The notes beneath the pieces are model-generated. The model made no database searches. It was not told the origin of the DNA and saw nothing but the letters and a program-made list of their open reading frames with translations. From Streptomyces pactum (lineage in GTDB: Bacteria > Actinomycetota > Actinomycetes > Streptomycetales > Streptomycetaceae), in NCBI RefSeq assembly GCF_002005225.1, contig NZ_CP019724.1:3164501-3228500 (forward strand): a stretch of 64,000 bases of DNA, in the 5' to 3' direction. Within the stretch, counting starts at the first letter, position 1. Each line of letters starts with the position of its first letter. A program made the position numbers and the translations under genes. Positions 16,378 to 24,056 of the stretch are shown one piece after another.

Positions 16378-17280
16378 ATGCGCCATCCTCATCCCCCGTC
16401 GCCGGAACGCTCCGCCGAGGTGCGGCGGCGGTTCGCCGAAGAGGCGCGGTCCGAGCGGCCCGACCTGGCCACGCTCTGCCTGCTGGTGGGCGCGGAGGCG
16501 GACGGGGCCCTGGACGAGGCGGGCCTGGACGCCGCGCAGATGGAGCTCGACCGGCTGGCCGGGCTGCTGCCGTTCCGGCCGGGGTCGCCGCAGGCCTGGG
16601 CGGTGGCGCTGCGGGACCTGCTCGGCGAGCGGTGCGGGTTCCACGGGGTCGCCGCCGACTACCAGCGGCTGGAGTCGTCGTTGCTGCACGAGGTGCTGCG
16701 GCGCCGGCGCGGGCTGCCGATCATGCTGTCGGTGGTGTGGCTGGAGGTCGCCCGGCGGGCGGGGGCCCCGGTGTACGGGGTCGCGCTGCCGGGGCACTTC
16801 GTGGTCGGGTTCGGGCCGGAGTTCGGACCCGACGAGTCCGGATCGCGGCTCGGACCGGAGTGCGGGCCGGAGGAGGGACGGGTGCTCGCCGATCCGTTCG
16901 ACGGTGGCCGGGTGCTCAGTGGGAACGACGCGGAGCTGCTGGTCGCCGGGGCGACGGGGGCGGGGCTGCGGCCGTCGATGCTGAGGCCCGCGGCGCCGTT
17001 GGACGTGGTGTCGCGGATCCTGAACAACATCCGGGCGTGGGCGGCGGGCCGTCCGGAGCAGTCGGCTGTCGGGCTGTGGGCGATCGAGCTGGCGTTGCTG
17101 TTGCCGGCGCACGCGGCGCGGCTGCGGTACGAGCGGGCGCGGGTGCTGGTGCAGCGGGGGGAGTTCGCGGCGGGCGCCGGGGAGCTGGAGGCGTACGCGG
17201 AGGTTGTGGGGGCGGTGGACGAGGCGGTCGCGGAGCAGGTGCGGGGGGAGGCGCGGGTGGCTCGGTCCATGCTCAACTGA
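16378..17280 (+). CDS. SirB1-family / transglutaminase-like protein
   Basis: 300 residues. It matches the SirB1 (transglutaminase-like superfamily 2) group: E-V-L-R-R-R-R-G-L-P-I-M-L-S (about 104-117), where other members have a Cys-less helix, and G-V-A-L-P-G-H-F-V-V-G (about 138-148). The biochemical role is unknown; no transglutaminase activity is claimed. Short self-similar Pro/Gly/Glu insertions (G-P-E-F-G-P, G-P-E-C-G-P, about 150-165) are unusual. It probably forms one transcription unit with the acetyltransferase upstream. Confidence 0.75.
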   Translation: MRHPHPPSPERSAEVRRRFAEEARSERPDLATLCLLVGAEADGALDEAGLDAAQMELDRLAGLLPFRPGSPQAWAVALRDLLGERCGFHGVAADYQRLESSLLHEVLRRRRGLPIMLSVVWLEVARRAGAPVYGVALPGHFVVGFGPEFGPDESGSRLGPECGPEEGRVLADPFDGGRVLSGNDAELLVAGATGAGLRPSMLRPAAPLDVVSRILNNIRAWAAGRPEQSAVGLWAIELALLLPAHAARLRYERARVLVQRGEFAAGAGELEAYAEVVGAVDEAVAEQVRGEARVARSMLN

Positions 17281-17324
17281 GGTTTCGCCGTCCGGGCCCC
17301 TCTGGCGGTACCGCTGACCCTTCT

Positions 17325-17377
17325 GGCGGTGCAGCCGGCCCTCCTGACTTCGGCGGTACAGCCGGCCCTCCTGGCGG
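17325..17377 (+). repeat. 27-bp direct repeat, two copies
   Basis: GGCGGTGCAGCCGGCCCTCC at 17325 recurs with one change at 17352 (period 27). A degenerate third element (GGCGGTACCGCTGACCCT) begins near 17304. The repeats sit just before the terminator shared by two convergent genes. Confidence 0.7.
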
Positions 17378-17403
17378 GAGCCGGCGTTCGCGGTCACCGA
17401 GAA

Positions 17404-17431
17404 GGGGCGCCCGGCACTCGCCGGGCGCCCC
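17404..17431. terminator. strong bidirectional stem-loop
   Basis: GGGGCGCCCGGC (17404-17415), loop ACTC, GCCGGGCGCCCC (17420-17431): a 12-bp perfect GC stem in the convergent space between the SirB1-family gene and the leftward membrane-protein gene. There is no T-tract, as is common in Streptomyces. Confidence 0.8.
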
Positions 17432-17444
17432 TCGTCGAGCGGCG

Positions 17445-19847
17445 TCAGCTCGGGTTCGTCTCGATGACCGCCACGCGGTCGGTCTTGCTCTTGAGGGCCT
17501 GGCGCAGGGCGCCGTAGACGTCCTCGGGGGTGACGGGCGTCTTCTCACCGTTGGCCCGGGTGATGAGCACGCCGTCGAAAGCCCCGCCGTAGAGGTCCTC
17601 GAGGGCCTTCAGGTCGGGCTTGTCGGTCAGCTTGCCGTTGACGGCCGTGACCCGGAGGAACTTCCAGAGCGACTTCTCCGGGCTCATCGGGACGGGTTGC
17701 GCGCCGTCGGCCTGCACGGTCACCGGGGCCGACATCGCCGGTTCGGCGAACTCCTTCATCATCCGGTCGACCTCGGCCTTGGAGACCGTGGGCTGCTGGG
17801 TGGTGGTCGGCACGTTCACGGGGGTGGCGGTGCCCGTCTCCACCTGGGCGCGGTACGCCTCTTGCACGGCCTCAGTCGACTTGTCGACGTCGATGCCCTT
17901 GCCGGGCTTGCCGTACACGGGGACGGCCTTGCCGGACTCGAACCTGATCGTGCCCTCGGTCACCGATCCGGCCCCGCCGGCGGCGTCCTCCAGGGCGGCG
18001 TGCAGCTTCTCCTCGTCGACGGGCATGACCGGGTCGACGACGCGCTGCCGGCCGAAGAGGGAGCCGATCACGGACACCGGGTTGTAGTCGCTCGTCGCCG
18101 CCGCGCTGGCCGTGGCCTGCGTGTCGAGCTGGAGTCCCGCCTGGTCCGGCTTGAGGGATACGGTCTCGCCGCCCACCGTGAGCTTGAGCGGTTCGCTCGC
18201 GCGCTCGGACAGGACGTCGTCCAGCTTCTCGACGGCGTCGTCGCGCGTACTGCCGCCGATGTCGACGCCGAGCACGGTGGTGCCCTTCGGCACGTCGGAG
18301 CGGTTCATGAGCAGGCCGGCGCCGTAGGTGACACCGGCGATCACGACCAACCCGCCGACGAGCAGCGGGAGCTTCCCGCGCCCCTTCTTCTTCGCCGGCT
18401 TGGCCGAGCCCGCCGGGGCCGTGGAGACCGGTTCGGGCAGCTTCGGGGGCGTGTGCGGCAGCGGTCCATCGCCGGGCGCGCCCTGGAACGGCGGCGCGTT
18501 CCGGTCGGTCGGCACGACGGGGATGCCGCTGGTGACGGTGTTCCCGGAGACGTTGTCCGGGTTGCCGTAGCCGGGGGTGCCCGGCTCGGGGGCCGGCTTT
18601 TGCGGGGTGAGGATCGCGGTGTCGTCGCTGAGCCCGCCGCCGGGGCCGGGGCGCGCGGCGTCCGGGCCGGCGCCCTGCGGCCTGCCCGGGCCAGCCGGGC
18701 CACCCGGACCAGCGGGACCGCCCATGCCACCCGGACCACCCGGACCACCGGGGCCACCGGGGCCACCCGGGCCGCGCATGGCGTTCGGTGCGGGCCCGCG
18801 CTGTCCGTCGGGCGCGCCGGGGCCGCCCTGCGCCCTGGCACCCAGACCGCCGAGATCGCCGAGATCACCGACCGGGGGCGGTGTCAGCCGGCTGTCCCCG
18901 GTGACCGGGCCGCCCGTCGCGCCCGCGGGGCCCTGGGGGCCGCCGTACGGTGACTGCCCGTTCGGGCCGCCCTGCCCGCCGCGGGGGCCGGGGCGCTGGT
19001 CGCCCTGGCCGTTCTCCGAGAAGTACGGCAGGTCGTCGCGGCGCGGTCCGGCACCGCCGTCGGGGCCCGGGCGGGTTCCGCCGCCGTTGCCGTTGCCGCC
19101 GCCGTTGCCCAGCGGTCCCGACGCCAGCGCCTCGGTCACGTCGAAGGAGCCGGTACCGCCGCCGTGACCGGGCGCCACGGGTCCGCCGGTCGCCCCGGAC
19201 AGTCCGGCGCCGTTGGTGGAGCCGGGGCGGGTTGTGCCCGGCACGTTCATGGAGCCGACGACGCCACCGGGACGGCCACTCCCGCCGCCCGGTCGCGCAC
19301 CGGCACCGGAAGCACCGGCACCCGGCCCCGCGGGCCCCGCGGAAGGCGCGCCCGGCGGGCCCGCGGCAGCTCCGGAACCGCCGGGCAGACCGGTGCCGTT
19401 GGCGGGGCCGCCACCCTGAGCGCCCGCGCCCGGACCGGACTTGCGCGGCGCGAACCAGTCGCTGGTCGGCTTCTCCTCGCCCGGCCGGGCGTGCTGAGCC
19501 GGCTCGGCGGGGGCCTCGACGGCTCCCGTGGGCCCCGCGGCACTCGGTGCGGGCGCGGGCGCGGGCCGCTCGGCCGTCGCCTCCGTGTCGCCGGCGGCGC
19601 CCTCGGCGTCCGCGACGGGCTTGCGCATGACGACCGGCGGGATGGGCCGCGACCCGGGGATGTTGATCCGGATTCGGGTCGTCAGCGTCGTCTCGGTCTT
19701 GCGCTCCTCCGGCCGCGGGGCCGAACGGCCCGCGTCCGCACCGGCGTCGGAAGCCGTGGGTGTCCCGTAGGGCGGGGTACCCGACGGGTATGCGGCTCCG
19801 CCGCGCCCGTGGGGCCCGGAGGACGGACTGTCAGTTTCACGACTCAA
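17445..19847 (-). CDS. large disordered membrane protein with peptidoglycan-binding-4 type ectodomain
   Basis: An 800-residue protein: residues 1 to about 485 are Gly/Pro-rich and disordered (runs of G-G-P and G-P-G), followed by a Lys-rich stop (P-A-K-K-K-G-R-G-K), one membrane helix (about 490-510), then an extracellular domain of about 285 residues with G-V-D-I-G-G-S-T-R-D-D-A, the hallmark of the PG_binding_4/VanW-associated fold. No L,D-transpeptidase catalytic motif is present. It probably contacts the cell wall. The start is TTG 19847, supported by GGGAGA seven bases upstream; no ATG or GTG fits as well. Confidence 0.75.
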   Translation of the reverse strand: MSRETDSPSSGPHGRGGAAYPSGTPPYGTPTASDAGADAGRSAPRPEERKTETTLTTRIRINIPGSRPIPPVVMRKPVADAEGAAGDTEATAERPAPAPAPSAAGPTGAVEAPAEPAQHARPGEEKPTSDWFAPRKSGPGAGAQGGGPANGTGLPGGSGAAAGPPGAPSAGPAGPGAGASGAGARPGGGSGRPGGVVGSMNVPGTTRPGSTNGAGLSGATGGPVAPGHGGGTGSFDVTEALASGPLGNGGGNGNGGGTRPGPDGGAGPRRDDLPYFSENGQGDQRPGPRGGQGGPNGQSPYGGPQGPAGATGGPVTGDSRLTPPPVGDLGDLGGLGARAQGGPGAPDGQRGPAPNAMRGPGGPGGPGGPGGPGGMGGPAGPGGPAGPGRPQGAGPDAARPGPGGGLSDDTAILTPQKPAPEPGTPGYGNPDNVSGNTVTSGIPVVPTDRNAPPFQGAPGDGPLPHTPPKLPEPVSTAPAGSAKPAKKKGRGKLPLLVGGLVVIAGVTYGAGLLMNRSDVPKGTTVLGVDIGGSTRDDAVEKLDDVLSERASEPLKLTVGGETVSLKPDQAGLQLDTQATASAAATSDYNPVSVIGSLFGRQRVVDPVMPVDEEKLHAALEDAAGGAGSVTEGTIRFESGKAVPVYGKPGKGIDVDKSTEAVQEAYRAQVETGTATPVNVPTTTQQPTVSKAEVDRMMKEFAEPAMSAPVTVQADGAQPVPMSPEKSLWKFLRVTAVNGKLTDKPDLKALEDLYGGAFDGVLITRANGEKTPVTPEDVYGALRQALKSKTDRVAVIETNPS

Positions 19848-20003
19848 GGCAGGTTCTCCCGGTTGGCTCCGCCGCCCGGCACACCAGAAAGCGGGCGGCT
19901 CGGCGGCGCGCACCACCATACTGGCCACTTCTCGCGCGTATCCCGCGACCGCCGGGGAAACCCACACCGGACTCGCACGCCCGCGCCCCGGCGAAGTGGT
20001 ACG

Positions 20004-20426
20004 TCACTTGCCAAGTCGGGCGGCGTCGCCGTCCGGTTGCCGCACGGGCGCCAGGGTGGCACACATCACAGCGACGGCGATCCCGCCGAGCAGGAAGAGG
20101 TAGGAGCCGCTGTCGGCGGCGAAGAGGAAATCGCCCTCGGGACGGCTGCTGGTGAGCAGGACCACGGCGAGCGCCCAGCCCGCGGCGGGCGCGACGGCCC
20201 CGCCCCGGCGCCCCACGGCCCGGCCCGCGCCGACGCAGAGTCCCGCCTCCGCGGCCAGCGCGAGCAGCAGTCCGCCCGGGAACCACCCGGGCTGCACCAG
20301 CGCTCCCGCCACGCCGACGACCGCGCCGAGCACGAAGAGCCCCAAGTAGAGGGCGGCCCGCCCGAGGGACGGCGCGCGCAGGGGCTGCGCCAGGGCGGAG
20401 GTCGTGGGTTCGCCGCGCCCGCTCAC
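20004..20426 (-). CDS. DUF6113-family membrane protein
   Basis: 140 residues with about four hydrophobic helices ([36 protein letters not shown]). Function is unknown. GTG 20426 overlaps the mshB stop as GTGA, so it is coupled to mshB. The conserved partner relation in streptomycetes suggests, but does not prove, a link to mycothiol or to the membrane protein downstream. Confidence 0.75.
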   Translation of the reverse strand: MSGRGEPTTSALAQPLRAPSLGRAALYLGLFVLGAVVGVAGALVQPGWFPGGLLLALAAEAGLCVGAGRAVGRRGGAVAPAAGWALAVVLLTSSRPEGDFLFAADSGSYLFLLGGIAVAVMCATLAPVRQPDGDAARLGK

Positions 20427-21298
20427 GACGCCTCCTCGGTCTCGATCCCGGCGAAGAGGTCGCTCTCGCGCCCGCCCCCGGCCGCTGCCGGCTCGCCTCG
20501 CACCAGTTCGTAGTACTCGGTGGTGAAGAGGGGCTGGGCCAGTGCGTTGGAGAGGACGAAGTACGGCCCGTCCACGGTGATCTGGGTGGCGTGCGCGCGC
20601 ATGGCGGCGGCCTTGGCGGCGTGCGTGGAGCCCTCGCCGCGGATCTCGGCGGTGATCCGCTCGTCGTCGACGACGCCCGGTACGTGGTCGATGGCGGCCG
20701 CCTTCTCGAAGGACAGGCCCGGCAGCTCCTCGCCCAGCCTGGCGAAGGCGTCCTCGGCGACGGTGCGCGGCACCCGGTTCCAGTAGACCTTGGCGACCGG
20801 GCACCCCGCCTCGGCGGCCAGCTCCACCGCCCGCATGGCGATGCGGTGGGCCTGGATGTGGTCGGGGTGGCCGTATCCGCCGTCGGGGTCGTAGGTGACG
20901 AGCACCTGGGGACGCACCTCGCGGATCACCTCGACGAGGAGCTCTGCGGCCCGGTCGACGTCGGCCTGCCAGAGGCATCCGGGGTCGTCGTTGTCGGGCA
21001 GTCCCATCATCCCCGAGTCGGCGAACCGTCCCGGCCCGCCGAGCAGCCGGAAGTCGTCGACGCCGAGCGCGCGCATCGCGGCCGCCAGCTCGCCCCTGCG
21101 GTGCCCGCCCAGGGCGGCGCCGGTCAGATGCGCGAGCTCGGGCGGGATGACCTCGCCCCGCTCGCCGAGGGTGCAGGTCACCAGCGTCACGTGGGCGCCC
21201 TCGGCGGCGTACCTGGCCATGGTGACGCCGTTGTTGATCGACTCGTCGTCCGGGTGCGCGTGCACCAGCAGCAGACGCCGGGCGGGGAGTTCCGTCAT
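20423..21298 (-). CDS. mshB: mycothiol biosynthesis deacetylase MshB
   Basis: Zinc-dependent deacetylase that converts GlcNAc-inositol to GlcN-inositol, the second committed step of mycothiol synthesis. Zinc ligands are in A-H-P-D-D-E (about residues 13-18) and H-P-D-H-I-Q-A-H (about 143-150). Y-D-P-D-G-G-Y-G-H is the MshB-specific stretch separating it from Mca amidases. ATG 21298 is used; a GTG nine bases upstream is the alternative. It overlaps the DUF6113 gene by four bases. Confidence 0.95.
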   Translation of the reverse strand: MTELPARRLLLVHAHPDDESINNGVTMARYAAEGAHVTLVTCTLGERGEVIPPELAHLTGAALGGHRRGELAAAMRALGVDDFRLLGGPGRFADSGMMGLPDNDDPGCLWQADVDRAAELLVEVIREVRPQVLVTYDPDGGYGHPDHIQAHRIAMRAVELAAEAGCPVAKVYWNRVPRTVAEDAFARLGEELPGLSFEKAAAIDHVPGVVDDERITAEIRGEGSTHAAKAAAMRAHATQITVDGPYFVLSNALAQPLFTTEYYELVRGEPAAAGGGRESDLFAGIETEEAS

Positions 21299-21308
21299 GG
21301 GCTCCACC

Positions 21309-21545
21309 CTATGAGGCCGCGTGCTCGTCCTCGTAACGCGGGAGACCGTCCGTGGGGATCGTCCACTCCGCGACGGTGACCTCCTCGCCGTAGACGAAGT
21401 CCTTGCGGGTGGCGTAGCGGGGGCCGTCCGGGGTGGCGTGGATGTCGGTGAAGACGGCGCCGGTGCCGGTGCGGGGGTCGAAGACCGCGTGGGCCCGGTA
21501 GAGGTGGGAGGCGCCCTGCGGTGCGCTGTGGGGTGCGATGGTCAT
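21309..21545 (-). CDS. small protein of unknown function
   Basis: 78 residues ([10 protein letters not shown]..., ending ...YEDEHAAS) with a compact beta-rich pattern: [15 protein letters not shown] and [13 protein letters not shown]. No signal, membrane span or cysteine. ATG 21545 follows GAGGAG at nine bases. It lies 58 bp after the frameshifted helix-turn-helix gene in the same direction, and comparable pairs occur in streptomycetes. Function unknown. Confidence 0.65.
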   Translation of the reverse strand: MTIAPHSAPQGASHLYRAHAVFDPRTGTGAVFTDIHATPDGPRYATRKDFVYGEEVTVAEWTIPTDGLPRYEDEHAAS

Positions 21546-21603
21546 GGCGCTCGCTCCTCGTCGTCTGTGCCCACGGGCTCGGGCAAGGACCGTCACGTTC
21601 ATG

Positions 21604-22490
21604 CTAGGCGTCCTCCAGGTGGTCGGTTCGGCAGTCGCGGCAGCGGCCGGGTTCCGGGGCGCGGAAGCCGCGGTCGCAGTCGTCGCAGTTCTGCAGGGGG
21701 GCCGTACCGGGGGCGGCGTGGCCGGTACGCGGAACGGGGGCGGGGGCGGTAGCTGGGCCATGAGGCGGTGGGCGAGGAAGGCGGCGGGGCGGCGCAGTCC
21801 CTCGGGTGGCAGGTCGGCGGTCAGGACTTGGTGTACGGCTGCGGGGCCGACGTCCCGCTCCAGCCAGGCGGCGACGCCTGGAGCCAGGTGGTCCGTGTCG
21901 CAGGCGGAGAGGAGCAGGCGGGAGTCGACGCGGTGGAGGCCCGCGAGGAGATCGGTGGCCTTCTGGAGCAGGGCCGGGACGGGGTGCCCGGGGCGCGGGA
22001 CCGTGGGCAGGGTCTTCCGGGGTGCGCGCCGCTCGCGCTGGCCACGTTGCCCGTGCGGCTCCCGCCGTGTCTCCTGATCCTCGGCCCCCTCCCGCGGCCC
22101 GCACCTGTCGCGGGCCGAGGCGGGCTGGTTGCAGGAGACGGTCCGGGTGACGATGCGGCCGTCAGGAGTGCGTACGCGTTCCCGGCGCAGGTAGCCGTGG
22201 GCTTCCAGCTCGCGCAGGGCGGCTGAGATCCGGGTCGCTCCCTCGGGGAAGCGGGCGGTGAGGGTCTTGATGTCGGCGGGGGCGCCCTTGGGCAGCGACT
22301 GGAGGTGCGTGCCGAGCCCGATGGCCAGGAGCGACAGCTCGCGGTGCTGGGCCAGGTGGTTGCCGACCACCGTGAAGCGGGTGGCGTGGCGGGTGTTGTC
22401 GTGGACGATCCCGCCGGTGCGGTGGGCCGCGCCGGGCCGCCGGTTCGGGTGCTTGTCGCCCGCAACGCGGGCCTGGGCGTGCGGGGGCAC
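21604..22490 (-). pseudogene. helix-turn-helix protein with C-terminal zinc-finger, frameshifted
   Basis: The N-terminal part reads in one frame: H-P-N-R-R-P-G-A-A-H-R-T-G-G-I-V-H, then a winged-helix replication/regulator-like segment (I-S-A-A-L-R-E-L-E-A-H-G-Y-L) and L-L-S-A-C-D-T-D-H-L. At the G6 run 21696-21701 the sense shifts by one base, and the family tail continues in another frame: N-C-D-D-C-D-R-G-F-R and C-R-D-C-R (a C-x2-C / C-x2-C pair), ending at 21604. Restoring one base would rejoin both halves. Causes are a real mutation, phase variation in the tract, or a sequencing error. The start (GTG 22490) is uncertain. Confidence 0.65.
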
Positions 22491-22620
22491 GCTGGTTCCG
22501 GTGCCTGGAGACGCCGTGTCCGCGACTGTCCAGGGCTTGTCCGGTGCCGTCCGGGCCGTCGGCGGCGTTGCTGTGGGTAGGGCAACGGCCGTACGGCGCG
22601 GGACTACGGAGGGGCGCGAC

Positions 22621-23484
22621 ATGTCGGTGGACGTCGAGACGGAACAGACGGACGAGCCGGGATGGGAGGTGGACCCGGACGACGACTGGGCGCTCGCCGT
22701 GATCGCCACGGTGGGACGGCAGTTGAAGCTGCGGCGCGAGGCGGCGGGGATGCGGGCCGCCGAGTTCGGAGTGGCGGTCGGGTACGGGGAGGACATGGTC
22801 TACAAGGTCGAGGGCGGCAAGCGCATCCCCCGGCTCGACTATCTCGACACCGCGGACCAAGTACTGGACGCGGGCGGGCTCATCTCGGCGATGAAGGAGG
22901 ACGTGCGGAAGGTCCGGTACCCGAAGAAGGTGCGGGATCTGGCGCAGATGGAGGCGCGGGCGGTGGAGCTTCAGCTCTACGACCCCGTGAACGTCCACGG
23001 TCTGTTGCAGACGCCGGAACACACACTGGCACTGTTCCGGATGCGGCGTCCGGGATACGCCCAGGAGGAGATCGAGCGGGGCGTGGCCGCCCGCATGGCC
23101 CGGAAGGCAGTCTTCGAACGTGACCCCGCACCCGAACTCAGCTTCGTCCAGGACGAGTGGACGCTTCGACGACGTCTCGGCGGCTCCGTCGTGATGCGTC
23201 GACAGCTTGAGCACCTGCTCGAAGTCGCGCAGTTGCGGAACGTCGAGATCCAGGTGATGCCGATGGACTGCGAGGAGCACGCCGGGGTAGACGGCGGGAT
23301 CGAGGTGCTGAAGTTCGGCGACGGTACGGCAGTGGGCCGCTCCCCGGGGATCGCCGGCGGTCGACCGGTCACTGATCCGAGGCAGCTCCGTATCCTTGAA
23401 CTGCGGTATGGCATCATCCGGGCGCAGGCCCTCACGCCGCGTGAGTCGACCGCCTTCATCGAGCAACTGCTGGGGGAGACATGA
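22621..23484 (+). CDS. XRE-family regulator with DUF5753 domain (WhiJ-like)
   Basis: 287 residues. An N-terminal Cro/CI helix-turn-helix (G-R-Q-L-K-L-R-R-E-A-A-G-M-R-A-A-E, about 37-53) is followed by the DUF5753 sensor region (Y-D-P-V-N-V-H-G-L-L-Q-T-P, about 121-133; V-Q-V-M-P-like and G-G-I-E-V-L segments). Such WhiJ/BldB-associated regulators occur in many copies in Streptomyces and control development or antibiotic genes with a DUF397 partner. ATG 22621 follows GGAGGG. Its stop overlaps the next start as ATGA. The divergent gene is the frameshifted helix-turn-helix protein. Confidence 0.88.
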   Translation: MSVDVETEQTDEPGWEVDPDDDWALAVIATVGRQLKLRREAAGMRAAEFGVAVGYGEDMVYKVEGGKRIPRLDYLDTADQVLDAGGLISAMKEDVRKVRYPKKVRDLAQMEARAVELQLYDPVNVHGLLQTPEHTLALFRMRRPGYAQEEIERGVAARMARKAVFERDPAPELSFVQDEWTLRRRLGGSVVMRRQLEHLLEVAQLRNVEIQVMPMDCEEHAGVDGGIEVLKFGDGTAVGRSPGIAGGRPVTDPRQLRILELRYGIIRAQALTPRESTAFIEQLLGET

Positions 23485-23684
23485 TCCGCACGTCCTCGTC
23501 CACAGACCTGGCGTGGTTCAAGAGCAGTTACAGCAGCGGCGGGGAAACGGACTCCTGCGTCGAGATCGCCAACGAACCCGACACCGTCCACGTCCGCGAC
23601 TCCAAGAACCGCCCGGGCGCCGGCCCCCGGCTCGTGGTGACTCCGGAGGCCTGGGCCGACTTCGTGACCGCCGTCAGAAGTTGA
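23481..23684 (+). CDS. DUF397-family small acidic partner protein
   Basis: 67 residues with the DUF397 hallmarks W-F-K-S-S-Y-S-S-G-G, D-S-C-V-E-I-A and V-R-D-S-K-N, ending in a helix (P-E-A-W-A-D-F). In WhiJ-type pairs the DUF397 protein is thought to bind and modulate the XRE regulator. ATG 23481 overlaps the regulator stop by four bases, giving coupled translation. Its 3' end overlaps the convergent membrane-protein gene by 11 bases. Confidence 0.92.
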   Translation: MIRTSSSTDLAWFKSSYSSGGETDSCVEIANEPDTVHVRDSKNRPGAGPRLVVTPEAWADFVTAVRS

Positions 23685-23868
23685 TGCTTCCGATCATCCC
23701 CGCGATGTTCGTCGTCAGCTCACTGATCGTGGGTGCGACGGTCGACGAGGCCAGGTAGAAGCCGAGCAGCATGCAGACGACCGCATGCCCCGCCTTCAGT
23801 CCTGACTTCTTGACCAGCAGGAAGACGATGATCGCCAGCAGCACAACCGCCGATATCGAGAGTGCCAC
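23674..23868 (-). CDS. small two-helix membrane protein, unknown
   Basis: 64 residues, MALSISAVVLLAIIVFLLV..., with two hydrophobic helices around K-K-S-G-L-K and A-G-H-A-V-V-C-M-L-L-G. The start is GTG 23868 with GGAGGT eight bases upstream. It is common beside DUF397 or peptidase genes in streptomycetes and of unknown function. It runs tail to tail with the DUF397 gene (11-bp overlap of 3' ends), so antisense effects between the two are possible. Confidence 0.75.
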   Translation of the reverse strand: MALSISAVVLLAIIVFLLVKKSGLKAGHAVVCMLLGFYLASSTVAPTISELTTNIAGMIGSINF

Positions 23869-24056
23869 GGCGGCTCACCTCCAATAAGCCCAGGGACATG
23901 GGGGGGGTCGGACGCAGTCGAACCTTGGGGCAGATAAATCCACGCAGCGGGCATCTGGTTGATACCCACTATGCGCCAGTGATCATAACTATCCGTGCGC
24001 GCGCATCTCTCGGCGCACGGCCGCACAAGGGGGCGCATGGCCAATATGGTCAGGGC

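Noticed and set aside
15663..18953. A 1096-codon + strand frame over the acetyltransferase, SirB1-like and membrane-protein genes
   Set aside because: It crosses three genes of both orientations and has only Arg/Gly-rich low-complexity translation; no domain, no ribosome site.
21309..22796. Single 495-codon minus-strand gene spanning the helix-turn-helix protein and the 78-residue protein
   Set aside because: The family tail with the C-x2-C pairs lies in another frame and ends at 21604, and the 78-residue gene has its own ribosome site; the joined frame is accidental.
23895..23935. tRNA-like T-loop GGTTCGA on the minus strand near 23910
   Set aside because: No acceptor stem, D-arm or anticodon arm can be folded around it.
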